A stretch of DNA of 64,000 bases from Aquiflexum balticum DSM 16537. GTDB taxonomy: Bacteria > Bacteroidota > Bacteroidia > Cytophagales > Cyclobacteriaceae. The notes under the pieces are model-generated. The model had not been told where the DNA came from. It was given only the letters and a program-made list of their open reading frames with translations, and made no database searches. Where the stretch lies: assembly GCF_900176595.1 (NCBI RefSeq), contig NZ_LT838813.1, positions 3,056,001-3,120,000 of the forward strand, written 5' to 3'. Numbering within the stretch: position 1 is the first letter of the stretch; the number at the start of each line of letters is the position of its first letter. This document shows, in pieces, positions 17,029 through 25,466 of this stretch. Position numbers and translations under genes: made by a program.

Positions 17029-17475
17029 TTCTTTATTATTTGGCGTTTTCAACAAAGTTCCCCAAGACCTGTTGCTAAGAAATTTGCAACTGACAAATTG
17101 GTAACCGTAAGAAGTACAGTTGGGGCAGATGGAATTTCCATGGCAAAATAGATTATCATAAATAACTAGAACAGTATCCTGTCCTCTAAGAAGGATTTTA
17201 GAATATTTTTTGAATGAATAATATATACATTAAATCTCGAAATTAGAAGTAAATGAAGAATTTCGGAGATGCTTTTTTTTGCTCTATTGAGTCTTGACTT
17301 AGGCACATTTTCGAATTAGTGAGAAGGAAAGCAAACACTTAGGCACACCATTAAACCAAAAGCTTGATAATTGCTTTTTTGGTACAGCCAAGCTTTTGGC
17401 AAAAAATAGCTCTATTATATGCTTTAGCATACGTCCTGCACTGGTTGAAAATATGAAGTTGCCTGCTAGCATTTT
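17029..17475. other. Gene-free gap with direct and inverted repeats
   Basis: No supportable gene. Visible structure: the 11-bp direct repeat ACTTAGGCACA at 17297-17307 and 17337-17347 (40-bp period) and the perfect 11-bp inverted repeat CCAAAAGCTTG / CAAGCTTTTGG at 17356-17366 and 17389-17399. The latter could act as a terminator for transcription leaving the Fic gene at 17476, or be a remnant of an inserted element. Confidence 0.5.
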
Positions 17476-18579
17476 TTATTTTTTTAATTCATAATTTGTA
17501 CTTCTTCCTCCTGCTGCTTCTTTTTGTAGGATGTTTTTGTCTATCAAATCATTGATATCCCTTATAGCAGTATCTTTCGAACATTTGGCAATCTTAGCCC
17601 ATTTTGATGAAGTGAGTTTACCCTCAAAACCATCCAAGAGCTTATTCAATAGTTTCTTTTGCCTTTCATTTATTAAAACTCCCGCATGCTTTGTCCAAAA
17701 ATCTGCTTTGAATAAAACCCTGTTTAATAAGGAATCTGTGGATTTTAAAGCATTTATCAGACAGGTCAAAAACCATTGGATCCACTCCGTAATATCAAGA
17801 TTTCCTTTTTGGGTTTTTTCCAGTATTTCGTAGTATTCCTTTCTTTCTATTCTGATCTGTGCCGACATACTGTAAAAACGTTGGTTGCTCTTATCTGATT
17901 GGGCCAATAACATATCTGTCAATGCCCTGGTTATCCTACCATTTCCATCTTCAAAAGGGTGTATGGTGACAAACCATAAGTGGGCTATTGCAGCTTTGAT
18001 TACTAAATCAACTTTTAAATTATTGTTAAACCAATCTAATAACTGATGCATCTCTTTTTCAACCAATATGGAATCCGGTGCTTGGAAATGAACTTTTTCC
18101 TTTCCCAAAGCTCCCGACACAACCTGCATAGGTCCTGTCGTATCCTTCCGCCAATCGGCAACAATAATCTTGTACATTCCGCTTCTTCCTGTTGGGAATA
18201 ATGCCGCATGCCAATCGAAAAGTCTTTCGGCTGTTAATGGTTTAAAACAATTTTGTGTTGCATCCACCATCATTTCAACTACACCGTCAACATTTCTGTC
18301 TGAATCCACTGAACCTGCAATTTCCATCCCCAATCTACGGGCGATTGAGGAACGAACTTGTTCAGGATTTAAATATTCTCCCTCTATCTCCGAAGATTTA
18401 AGTACATCAAGCGTTAAAGTGTCCAATAAGGCTTCATTCCTTAGGTCGAATCCAAGAGATTCCATTTTTCCAAGGAGTCTTCCTTGCAGGTTTCTCGCCT
18501 CGCTTAATAAATTAACTATATCGTCAATATTCCAGGTGAAATGAGGCCAATTGGTTAATTGATGGATAAAAGTTCCCAT
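17476..18579 (-). CDS. Class II Fic family protein (predicted AMP-transferase) with DUF4172 N-terminus
   Basis: 367 residues from the ATG at 18579; a TTG six codons upstream is less likely. The N-terminal part (WPHFTWNIDD onward) is the DUF4172 domain. The self-inhibitory motif SSEIEG lies at 62-67, making this class II (inhibitor helix before the Fic core). The Fic motif HPFEDGNGRITR starts at His207 and is intact, so the enzyme should transfer AMP or a similar group to a target hydroxyl. The last about 70 residues resemble a winged helix (KLTSSKWAKIAKCSKDTAIR), suggesting DNA binding and possible autoregulation. Upstream there are repeated ATTCGTTGC-like boxes. Neighbours suggest an accessory locus. 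Confidence 0.92.
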   Translation of the reverse strand: MGTFIHQLTNWPHFTWNIDDIVNLLSEARNLQGRLLGKMESLGFDLRNEALLDTLTLDVLKSSEIEGEYLNPEQVRSSIARRLGMEIAGSVDSDRNVDGVVEMMVDATQNCFKPLTAERLFDWHAALFPTGRSGMYKIIVADWRKDTTGPMQVVSGALGKEKVHFQAPDSILVEKEMHQLLDWFNNNLKVDLVIKAAIAHLWFVTIHPFEDGNGRITRALTDMLLAQSDKSNQRFYSMSAQIRIERKEYYEILEKTQKGNLDITEWIQWFLTCLINALKSTDSLLNRVLFKADFWTKHAGVLINERQKKLLNKLLDGFEGKLTSSKWAKIAKCSKDTAIRDINDLIDKNILQKEAAGGRSTNYELKK

Positions 18580-18593
18580 TCGCAGTATATTTT

Positions 18594-18674
18594 GCAACGA
18601 ATATCCGTATTATTCGCCGCATTGCAAAATTAATCGTTGCATAATTTACGTTGATTATATGGGTTATTCGTTGC
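18594..18674 (-). promoter_or_regulatory. Cluster of ATTCGTTGC-like boxes upstream of the Fic gene
   Basis: Four related 9-mers lie just upstream of the Fic start: GCAACGAAT (18594-18602, inverted), ATTCGCCGC (18612-18620), AATCGTTGC (18632-18640) and ATTCGTTGC (18666-18674). The outer two form a perfect inverted pair. This is what an operator array for an autoregulated gene would look like; the binding protein is unknown, but the Fic protein's own C-terminal winged helix is a candidate. Confidence 0.4.
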
Positions 18675-18717
18675 GCTAGTCGTTCTATTTTCAGGAAACT
18701 GTTAATTTTCGAAGCTT

Positions 18718-19036
18718 TAGTGGATCAGAAGTAAATAAAACTTCAAATCCACTACCGATGTTATTTAACCCTCAGAGCTTTTTCCGATTATGATTTTAAT
18801 ACTGACTTCTTCCTCGAGAGGTAAGTTTTCTCGCTCAAGTAGAAAAGGGTATTAATCCATGCTTTCCTAATGTCTAAAAACCTTCCCGACTACATAATGC
18901 AGGATAGGGGGCACTAATTCATTGAACAGCTCTTATCTGTGCTGTAAGGCCCGTATGCTGAGATATCGGGATACCTGTATACCGGGCGTTCTCCAATTTA
19001 TGTAGGGAAGGCTGTGAGCATAGAGCTTACGGCCTT
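18718..19036. other. Highly foldable non-coding segment (possible structured RNA or mobile-element remnant)
   Basis: No credible protein is encoded. Visible helices: TAGTGGAT/ATCCACTA enclosing GAAGT/ACTTC (18718-18754); a long-range pairing of 18881-18897 with 18998-19011 (CCTTCCC, 3-nt bulge, TACATAA with TTATGTAGGGAAGG); inside it ACAGC/GCTGT (18926-18930, 18941-18945) and a GCCCG/CGGGC pairing; and AAGGCTGT/ACGGCCTT (19008-19015, 19029-19036), which competes with the long-range helix. It could be a non-coding RNA or the orphan end of an IS110-type element or group II intron. No group II domain V could be found. Confidence 0.45.
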
Positions 19037-19053
19037 CTATTTGATAGTAAAAA

Positions 19054-19971
19054 TTATTCTTTATTTTTTCTTAATGATTGTTTCAGTAAGCTAATCGTAT
19101 AGTCAATGTCGTCAAGGTCTGTTAGTTTAATTTCGTATGAACCATTTCCCCAATGTCCAACGTTTGAAACATCTCTTGCAATTTTCTTTTGGTCTAGCAA
19201 ATCGCCACTTTTAAGATTCACATAAATTTTTAAACCTTTACCTTGGAGAACAACATCACAAAAAATATTGTTTTCCACCTTAAATCCAATGGTCTGTTTT
19301 TTAGGTTGAATTGAAACATTGTCATCAAGCGAAATTAGTCTTTCTTTTACTTGTTCGTATAGTTCTCTTGTTTCGAAGTCCACTTTTTGCAAATGATCTT
19401 GTTCCGTAAAAACTTTCAATTCTTTGCTAACAGCTTCAACAGTTTCGTCGTTCCTTGAAATAGTCTTAATGCTTTCTTTTGCAGAAGATTTTTGTATTTG
19501 GTCAAACGAAATAGTGTCATTTTCGAAACGTTTAATTTCCCATAGTTCTATGGGTAAATCCTTAAAATTAATTGCCTCTCTTTGATAGTTTGTAAACTGT
19601 GGAGAAACAAAAATCACTTTTGATTGTGACCAATCTACATCAGAGCGTTTTAGTGTGGTTTGTTGACTTTCATTGAATTCAAGAATGAAATCCGCTTTGT
19701 TATTCAGCATTAATGATAAGTAAGCATAACCTTGATCAATTACACTAAAATTTTTATCTCTTTTATATTCAACTATTACAAACGACTTTGTTTCGGAGTC
19801 ATAAGCTAATGTGTCAATACGAAAGCTATTTAATGCAAATTCAGAACGAATAAAGTCAAGATGTAAAAGTGATTTTAAATTTTTTTCAACCAATGTCTGA
19901 ATGTCTTTTTCGAACTTGAAGGGAAGCTCTTTAATGAAATCTAATCGTTGTCCTAATTTATATATTGCCAT
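19054..19971 (-). CDS. DUF5655 protein with N-terminal PD-(D/E)XK nuclease-like domain
   Basis: 305 residues. The N-terminal half has a nuclease-like core: Asp53 in FRIDTLAYD, then Glu68 and Lys70 in FVIVEYKR (D...ExK), as in NucS/DUF91-like restriction-fold proteins. The C-terminal half (about 195-300, KVDFETRELYEQVKERL to YTISLLKQSL) is the DUF5655 domain, found in many restriction and DNA-related proteins. Likely a DNA-binding or nucleic-acid-cleaving protein; activity is inference. It sits beside the Fic gene in an accessory stretch. The 227-bp gap to the next gene holds nothing recognisable. Confidence 0.8.
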   Translation of the reverse strand: MAIYKLGQRLDFIKELPFKFEKDIQTLVEKNLKSLLHLDFIRSEFALNSFRIDTLAYDSETKSFVIVEYKRDKNFSVIDQGYAYLSLMLNNKADFILEFNESQQTTLKRSDVDWSQSKVIFVSPQFTNYQREAINFKDLPIELWEIKRFENDTISFDQIQKSSAKESIKTISRNDETVEAVSKELKVFTEQDHLQKVDFETRELYEQVKERLISLDDNVSIQPKKQTIGFKVENNIFCDVVLQGKGLKIYVNLKSGDLLDQKKIARDVSNVGHWGNGSYEIKLTDLDDIDYTISLLKQSLRKNKE

Positions 19972-20198
19972 TTGACTTTATTATTGTGTGGTCTTAGAAT
20001 TGTGAATAATGGATACCGGTTAACCCAGCTAACCGTAATCTACTTCCTTGTTTAAGGTTAATTGAATGTTTTATGGAGCTATCCTTTTGAAAGAAAACTC
20101 TTGGATTCTTGCTCTTTTTTCTATAAAACTAAAACATTTTTCAATAATCCAACCCAATTTATTCCCCTTTTCTAAACTTCATATCCCTTTTCTAGGTT

Positions 20199-20888
20199 AT
20201 GCCTGTAGTAAACAATACCAACATGGAAAAAGCAAAGCCAAATAAAACTACCAAAGTAGATCATAGGTCAAAAATAATAGCCGGATACGTCGAACATGTT
20301 TTGGAACATGGCAAACAGCCTGCCTCGGTGTTTAAGTTTGCAAAGGCACTTAAAATGAATGAGGAAGAGTTTTATAACTATTTCACCTCTTTCGAAGCCA
20401 TCAAATCAGCCGTTTGGTCAAAGCTATTTGAGGACACCATCAATAACCTTGAATCACAGGAAGTTTTCAAAGAATACAGTGCCAGGGAAAAACTCCTTGG
20501 GTTTCTTTTTACCCTTGTGGAAGAGCTGAAGAAAAACCGTTCTTACTTACTCTCTCTTTATGGGGAGAAGAAAAACATGAAAAATCTCCTGCCTATAGAA
20601 GTCAAAGTGTTCAGAAGCAAATTCAAGGATTTTGCCAATGAAATCATTTTGGAAGGGAAAGAGACGGAAGAAATTGCTAGCAGACCGGTGATTTCAGACC
20701 GCTATGATGAGGCCCTTTGGCTGCAGGTGTGGTTTGTGTTCCAGTTTTGGCTGAAAGATACTTCTCCAGCCTTCGAGAAAACCGATGCAGCGATCGAAAA
20801 ATCTGTCAATTTGGCCTTTGACCTGATGGGGAAAAGCGCTTTGGACACCTTTATCGATTTTGCCAAATTTTTGTACCAGAATAAATAA
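20199..20888 (+). CDS. TetR-like regulator paired with an ABC1 kinase
   Basis: 229 residues. Residues about 20-70 resemble a TetR helix-turn-helix (HRSKIIAGYVEHVLEHG ... FAKALKMNEEEFYNYF) and the rest is an all-helical ligand-binding-like region. The ATG at 20199 is used; an in-frame ATG at 20223 (MEKAKPNK) is equally possible. The stop is 8 bp before the start of the ABC1 kinase gene, so the two are surely co-transcribed. The target and ligand are unknown; control of the kinase operon is the simplest inference. Confidence 0.78.
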   Translation: MPVVNNTNMEKAKPNKTTKVDHRSKIIAGYVEHVLEHGKQPASVFKFAKALKMNEEEFYNYFTSFEAIKSAVWSKLFEDTINNLESQEVFKEYSAREKLLGFLFTLVEELKKNRSYLLSLYGEKKNMKNLLPIEVKVFRSKFKDFANEIILEGKETEEIASRPVISDRYDEALWLQVWFVFQFWLKDTSPAFEKTDAAIEKSVNLAFDLMGKSALDTFIDFAKFLYQNK

Positions 20889-20896
20889 CCATTTCC

Positions 20897-22237
20897 ATGA
20901 GTAACAAAATCAAAGAGCAGCAGAGTATCCCTGTATCCAAAGTTCAGCGGGCTGCCAAATTCATCAGTACCGGTGCAAAAGTAGGTGGCAATTACATGAA
21001 GCATTACGCCAAAAAGGTAGTTAATCCTTCCATGACCAATGAACAACTTCATACCGACAATGCCACGGATATTTATAATTCACTGAGTCAGTTGAAAGGT
21101 TCGGCACTGAAAGTTGCCCAGATGATGTCCATGGACAAGAATATTCTTCCTAGGGCTTATCAGGACAAGTTTACTATGGCGCAGTATAGTGCACCACCCT
21201 TGTCCTATCCATTGGTGGTGAAGACTTTCCAAAAGCATTTTGGAAAAACCCCTGAGCAGATTTATGATACATTTACCCGATCTGCGGTCAATGCTGCATC
21301 CATCGGTCAGGTGCATCAGGCTACCAAGGATGGTAAGAAATTGGCCATCAAAATCCAGTATCCAGGCGTAGCGGATTCTGTTAGTTCCGATTTGAAATTG
21401 GTCAGGCCATTTGCTTTGCGTTTATTGAATATGAACGAAAAGGAATTGGACCATTATATGGAAGAGGTGGAGGAGAAGTTGTTGGAGGAAACCGACTATG
21501 TGTTGGAAGTGGAAAGATCCAAAGAGATTTCTGAGGCCTGTTCGCATATAGAAAATTTGAATTTCCCGAAATACTATAATGAATTCAGTTCCAATAGGAT
21601 CATTGCCATGGATTGGATAGAGGGGCTTCATATCAAAGAATGGTTGGAGACCAATCCTTCCCAAGAGGATAAAAACCGGATAGGTCAGGCATTATGGGAT
21701 TTCTATCACCATCAGGTGCATAATTTGATGCAAGTCCATGCCGATCCACACCCGGGGAATTTTATCATCCAAAATGACGGGAAATTGGGAATCATTGATT
21801 TTGGTTGCGTGAAAGTAATTCCTGAGGATTTCTACAAGGGATATTTCTCCCTGATCAAGCGGGATTTGCTGATCAATGAAGAAGAACTGAATGAGATTTT
21901 CTACAATTTGGAGTTTATCTCGGATAAGGATACCGAAACTGAAAAGACTTACTTCAAAAATATATTCAAGGAAATGATCTCCTTATTGGGCAAACCATTT
22001 CATGTAGATTCCTTTGACTTTGCCGATAACAGCTATTTCGAACAAATATTCCAGTTGGGCGACAGGATCTCCAACGACAAAATGTTCCGAAAGTCCAGAC
22101 AGGCAAGAGGTTCACGACATGGATTGTATATCAACAGAACTTATTTTGGGATTTACAATCTGCTCAATCAATTGGAAGCCAATATAGACACTACCAAACC
22201 GGAATGGTTGGAGTCAACAGTCCAAGCATATAACTAG
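20897..22237 (+). CDS. AarF/ABC1/UbiB family atypical kinase
   Basis: 446 residues. ABC1-family motifs in order: the KxGQ-type segment SALKVAQMMSMD (Val in place of the usual Gly), the Ala-rich loop VNAASIGQVHQA, the ATP-binding lysine in LAIKIQYPGV, the catalytic HADPHPGNF and metal-binding IDFGCVK. The family includes UbiB/COQ8 proteins that support quinone biosynthesis through an unclear ATPase function. Bacteroidota usually make menaquinone, not ubiquinone, so the role here is open. Forms an operon with the TetR-like gene. No membrane helix is seen. Confidence 0.92.
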   Translation: MSNKIKEQQSIPVSKVQRAAKFISTGAKVGGNYMKHYAKKVVNPSMTNEQLHTDNATDIYNSLSQLKGSALKVAQMMSMDKNILPRAYQDKFTMAQYSAPPLSYPLVVKTFQKHFGKTPEQIYDTFTRSAVNAASIGQVHQATKDGKKLAIKIQYPGVADSVSSDLKLVRPFALRLLNMNEKELDHYMEEVEEKLLEETDYVLEVERSKEISEACSHIENLNFPKYYNEFSSNRIIAMDWIEGLHIKEWLETNPSQEDKNRIGQALWDFYHHQVHNLMQVHADPHPGNFIIQNDGKLGIIDFGCVKVIPEDFYKGYFSLIKRDLLINEEELNEIFYNLEFISDKDTETEKTYFKNIFKEMISLLGKPFHVDSFDFADNSYFEQIFQLGDRISNDKMFRKSRQARGSRHGLYINRTYFGIYNLLNQLEANIDTTKPEWLESTVQAYN

Positions 22238-22570
22238 ACATTCCTGATTTTTGTAATTGAATATTTTCTGTCCCTTTAGGGACAAAATATAGGTAGCAAG
22301 GGTCGGATTATTAATAGTTTGAGTGCCTTTAGGTACGTAATATATATTGTACCTAAAGGCACAATTGTTTCTCTATCAGTTGTTTAATTTTACCCATATG
22401 CCATCCCTAAAGGGACCTTGTACAACCTGAAAAATAATATTTTTGAGTTGTAAACCAGAATCCCAAATATTACAAAGCAGGCCTAACCCAAATAGAAAAT
22501 CTTCACAACCAATTCAAAATTCCTTATGACCTATTGATGAGGCAATGATTGTCAATCGAATCCTTTTTAT
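22238..22570. repeat. Intergenic REP-like hairpin cluster (CCCTTTAGGG type)
   Basis: Three related hairpins lie in a 333-bp gap between convergent genes: GTCCCTTTAGGGAC flanked by AT arms (22261-22290), a perfect 14-bp inverted repeat GTGCCTTTAGGTAC / GTACCTAAAGGCAC (22323-22336, 22349-22362), and TCCCTAAAGGGA (22404-22415). All share a CC(C)TTTAGG core or its complement. No gene is present. The position downstream of two converging genes fits REP-like elements that may also terminate transcription. Confidence 0.7.
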
Positions 22571-25261
22571 TTATCTCGAAAACAGCGTCAACCTTTTCAT
22601 AGACCATTGTTTCTCCCCTTTACTATTTGCTTCTATTTTTAAATAGGTTGATTTTCCTTGGGATTTCCAGTTCAAGGTATTTATTCCTGGAACACCGTTT
22701 TTCTGTCCGACTTTGGTCCAGGAGGTTCCATCTGAGGAGATGGAAACTGTATAACTGATCGGGAATCCATCTTTACCGGAATCAAATTGTACTTCAGTCA
22801 GAGACTGGGGTGAGGGCAATTGAACCAAAAACCACATTCCGGGCTCTTGGGCGGATGCTGTTTTCCAACCCTTAAATGAAAATGCATAGGAGGGATCTTT
22901 TGTCGATCCCACTCCGGCCAAAGCTGTGCTGCTGGCATCTACTATCCAATTATCCTGATAGGCTAAGGTTTTGGGAATTTCTCTCATCAATTCTTCGAAA
23001 GAATAGTTTTCCTTTCTGCTTTCTGTCTCCTTTCTGATTTTGGCTACATATTCGGGGGTAACAAATGTCCCGCTGTTTCCGAAGTCATTTCGGATATAGG
23101 AAAGGGCCGAAGCGATATATTCATCATCATTGGTATTCATGGCAATCATGACCCCTTCATATTCCTTGGAATCGATTGGGCCGGTAAGTCCATGCAACAT
23201 GACCTTGACAGCATATTCGGGATGGTTCAGGATCCTCGGTGAACCGGAAAAAGGAGGTGCAATCAACCGGCCTTCTCCTGCAGGTGAACCCAAACCTTTG
23301 GGGCCATGGCAGGTCGAACAGTAGTTATCATAGATGGATTTTCCTTTGACAAAAAGAGCCAGTTCATTTTTCTCAAACCTTGTTTCCGATGCCTTTTTGG
23401 CTTCCTCTATTTTTTCCAGCAATTGGCCTCCGATAACCTGAATCCCATTTGAGTTGTTTTTTTTCAAGGTCTCTTGAATCAATATGTCGACCTGATCAAT
23501 TTTTAACACGTGGGCACTGAGGAGTGCCTGTATGGCCACGTCCGGATTGCTGTCCTCTGCAGCTGTCCTATATACTTCCGAAATGCTTTTTTCCCCATAC
23601 TTATACAAAGTTTCTGCAGCCCTTAACCCTTGTATCCTGATTTGGGGATTGGTGTCTTGGATTAATTTTTTAACCAGATCAGACTTCAACTCTCCGATAC
23701 CTTCCAAGGTCCAAAGGGCATGAATCCTTGAAAGTTCATTGGTAGAACTTTCCGCCATGGTGATCAGACCAGGCACCACGGATTTGTCTTGACGGAGGAT
23801 GAGGGTTTGTTGGGCCATATCCCGCCACCAACCATTGGGATGCTCCAAATGCCGGATCAATTCCTTGGCTGATTCCTCATACATTCTTGGCTTTTGGGTA
23901 TTTCTGGGCATTCCTTCATAAGAAAGTCTCCAAATTCTGCCATTACCAACAATATCATCCATCTGATATTGTTGGATTTTGGTACGCAGGTAACTTCCAT
24001 TTTGTGTCCATTCACCTTCCTGAATAATCCCCCGATACATATCCACGATATAAAGGGTCCCATCAGGTGCAGTTGCCATATCGACCGGTCTGAACAAAGG
24101 GTCTGTAGATTGGATAAATTCCGAAGCTTCATCGATATACTTGTTCTGTAAATAGGTCAACCCTTCGACATTTTCTGACACTACTCTTCTTACAATTCTA
24201 CCTACAGGTTCTCCATAAATATAATCCCCCACAAGGTCTTTGGGCAGCCTATCACCTCTAAAAACATCGTTTCCGGCGGCACCTGTTACATTTGACAATG
24301 ATCCGTCAGGTTTTGCTTCCTGCATCCCTGGTTGAAAATCCGCCAAAGTAACAAGACTGTAAGGAACCCTGAATCCGTCTTTAAGTGCTCCTTTTACTTG
24401 AAAATTCCCATAAACGATAGGGAACTGAAAGCCTTGCGGAACTCCACCTGCACCGTCCTGAAAGAAAAGCTTACCATAACTGTCTTGGGTTACTCCCCAT
24501 TGTCCCCATGGATTTCCACTGTCTTCCTGTATCACTCCTGTTGGCGTCCACCGGATCCGTTTATTGTTGTAGGTACTGTACATCCAATTATCCAAAGCCC
24601 ATGTAAGGAAGCTGGTCTGATGCTCAACATTTCCTGACCTGCCCAATCCCGATGCAAAAAGTTCTTTTTTATCCGCTTTACCATCAAGGTTGGTATCTGT
24701 ATACCTGTAGACGTGGTCTTCATTGGATTCCATGGATAAAATACTGTTTGGTCCGAAAGGAACCACATAACGTGGGAAAACCAAACTGTCCAAAAAGACA
24801 GTTCCCGTTTCATATACCCCGTCCCCATCTAAATCCTCCCAACGTGAGATCCGCGAGGTTGGCAACAGCTCCCCTGTTGCATCCAAATCCTGCATGTAAG
24901 TTCGGAGTTCCAGAACGTACATCCGACCATTTCCATCAAATTGGATGGAAGCAGGTTCGCGGATCTGGGGTTCAGATAGTACAGGTTCCATAGTAAATCC
25001 TGGCTTTAGGACAAAGGATTTCTTTTGTTCATTAGCCGAGACAGGGACTAATGGAGGTTTGGGACTTAGGTCTATTCCTTTCCAGGTTTTCGACTCAAGA
25101 TCTGCTCCTTCCGGAATGCTCACAGCAGGAAACGGCTCGGATAAACGATTTGGATCCATGGATTCAGCAGGAGAAACATCAAAAGGAGAACGCTCGGGTT
25201 CTTGACAGGAAAAAAATAGTGTTAGTAATAAATAAATGGAAACTTTTTTGACTGATTTCAT
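22571..25261 (-). CDS. Lipoprotein PVC-type haem-binding dehydrogenase with c-type cytochrome and discoidin-like domain
   Basis: 896 residues. The N-terminus is a lipoprotein signal ending LLLTLFFSCQ (Cys about 19). Residues about 70-430 form a glucose/sorbosone-dehydrogenase-like beta-propeller ('membrane-bound dehydrogenase' type), then a HEAT-like helical stretch (about 450-620), a cytochrome c domain with the haem site CSTCHG (Cys648, Cys651, His652), and a C-terminal F5/8 discoidin-like carbohydrate-binding region (about 775-896). Likely oxidises sugars or polysaccharide-derived compounds outside the inner membrane and passes electrons to haem c. The substrate is unknown. The next gene, divergent, is a GH18 lipoprotein. 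Confidence 0.88.
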   Translation of the reverse strand: MKSVKKVSIYLLLTLFFSCQEPERSPFDVSPAESMDPNRLSEPFPAVSIPEGADLESKTWKGIDLSPKPPLVPVSANEQKKSFVLKPGFTMEPVLSEPQIREPASIQFDGNGRMYVLELRTYMQDLDATGELLPTSRISRWEDLDGDGVYETGTVFLDSLVFPRYVVPFGPNSILSMESNEDHVYRYTDTNLDGKADKKELFASGLGRSGNVEHQTSFLTWALDNWMYSTYNNKRIRWTPTGVIQEDSGNPWGQWGVTQDSYGKLFFQDGAGGVPQGFQFPIVYGNFQVKGALKDGFRVPYSLVTLADFQPGMQEAKPDGSLSNVTGAAGNDVFRGDRLPKDLVGDYIYGEPVGRIVRRVVSENVEGLTYLQNKYIDEASEFIQSTDPLFRPVDMATAPDGTLYIVDMYRGIIQEGEWTQNGSYLRTKIQQYQMDDIVGNGRIWRLSYEGMPRNTQKPRMYEESAKELIRHLEHPNGWWRDMAQQTLILRQDKSVVPGLITMAESSTNELSRIHALWTLEGIGELKSDLVKKLIQDTNPQIRIQGLRAAETLYKYGEKSISEVYRTAAEDSNPDVAIQALLSAHVLKIDQVDILIQETLKKNNSNGIQVIGGQLLEKIEEAKKASETRFEKNELALFVKGKSIYDNYCSTCHGPKGLGSPAGEGRLIAPPFSGSPRILNHPEYAVKVMLHGLTGPIDSKEYEGVMIAMNTNDDEYIASALSYIRNDFGNSGTFVTPEYVAKIRKETESRKENYSFEELMREIPKTLAYQDNWIVDASSTALAGVGSTKDPSYAFSFKGWKTASAQEPGMWFLVQLPSPQSLTEVQFDSGKDGFPISYTVSISSDGTSWTKVGQKNGVPGINTLNWKSQGKSTYLKIEANSKGEKQWSMKRLTLFSR

Positions 25262-25466
25262 AAAGCAAATACTATATCATTTAAACACCATATTAAATGC
25301 TTGGTTAAGCAAACAGGAATTATCTATGTTTCCAACATAAAGAATCCGCCTCAGAAACTACCATTAATTTCTCCTGCATAAAAATATTTGGTTTTTTCTA
25401 ATTTTATAATTTTTTTTAAGAAGTATTTCTTCATTTCTGAAAAAAATTAATCAATTCCATAAAATC

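Noticed and set aside
18718-19036. Group II intron with ribozyme core
   Set aside because: No domain V-like 34-nt hairpin or reverse-transcriptase reading frame could be found, so only a remnant is conceivable.
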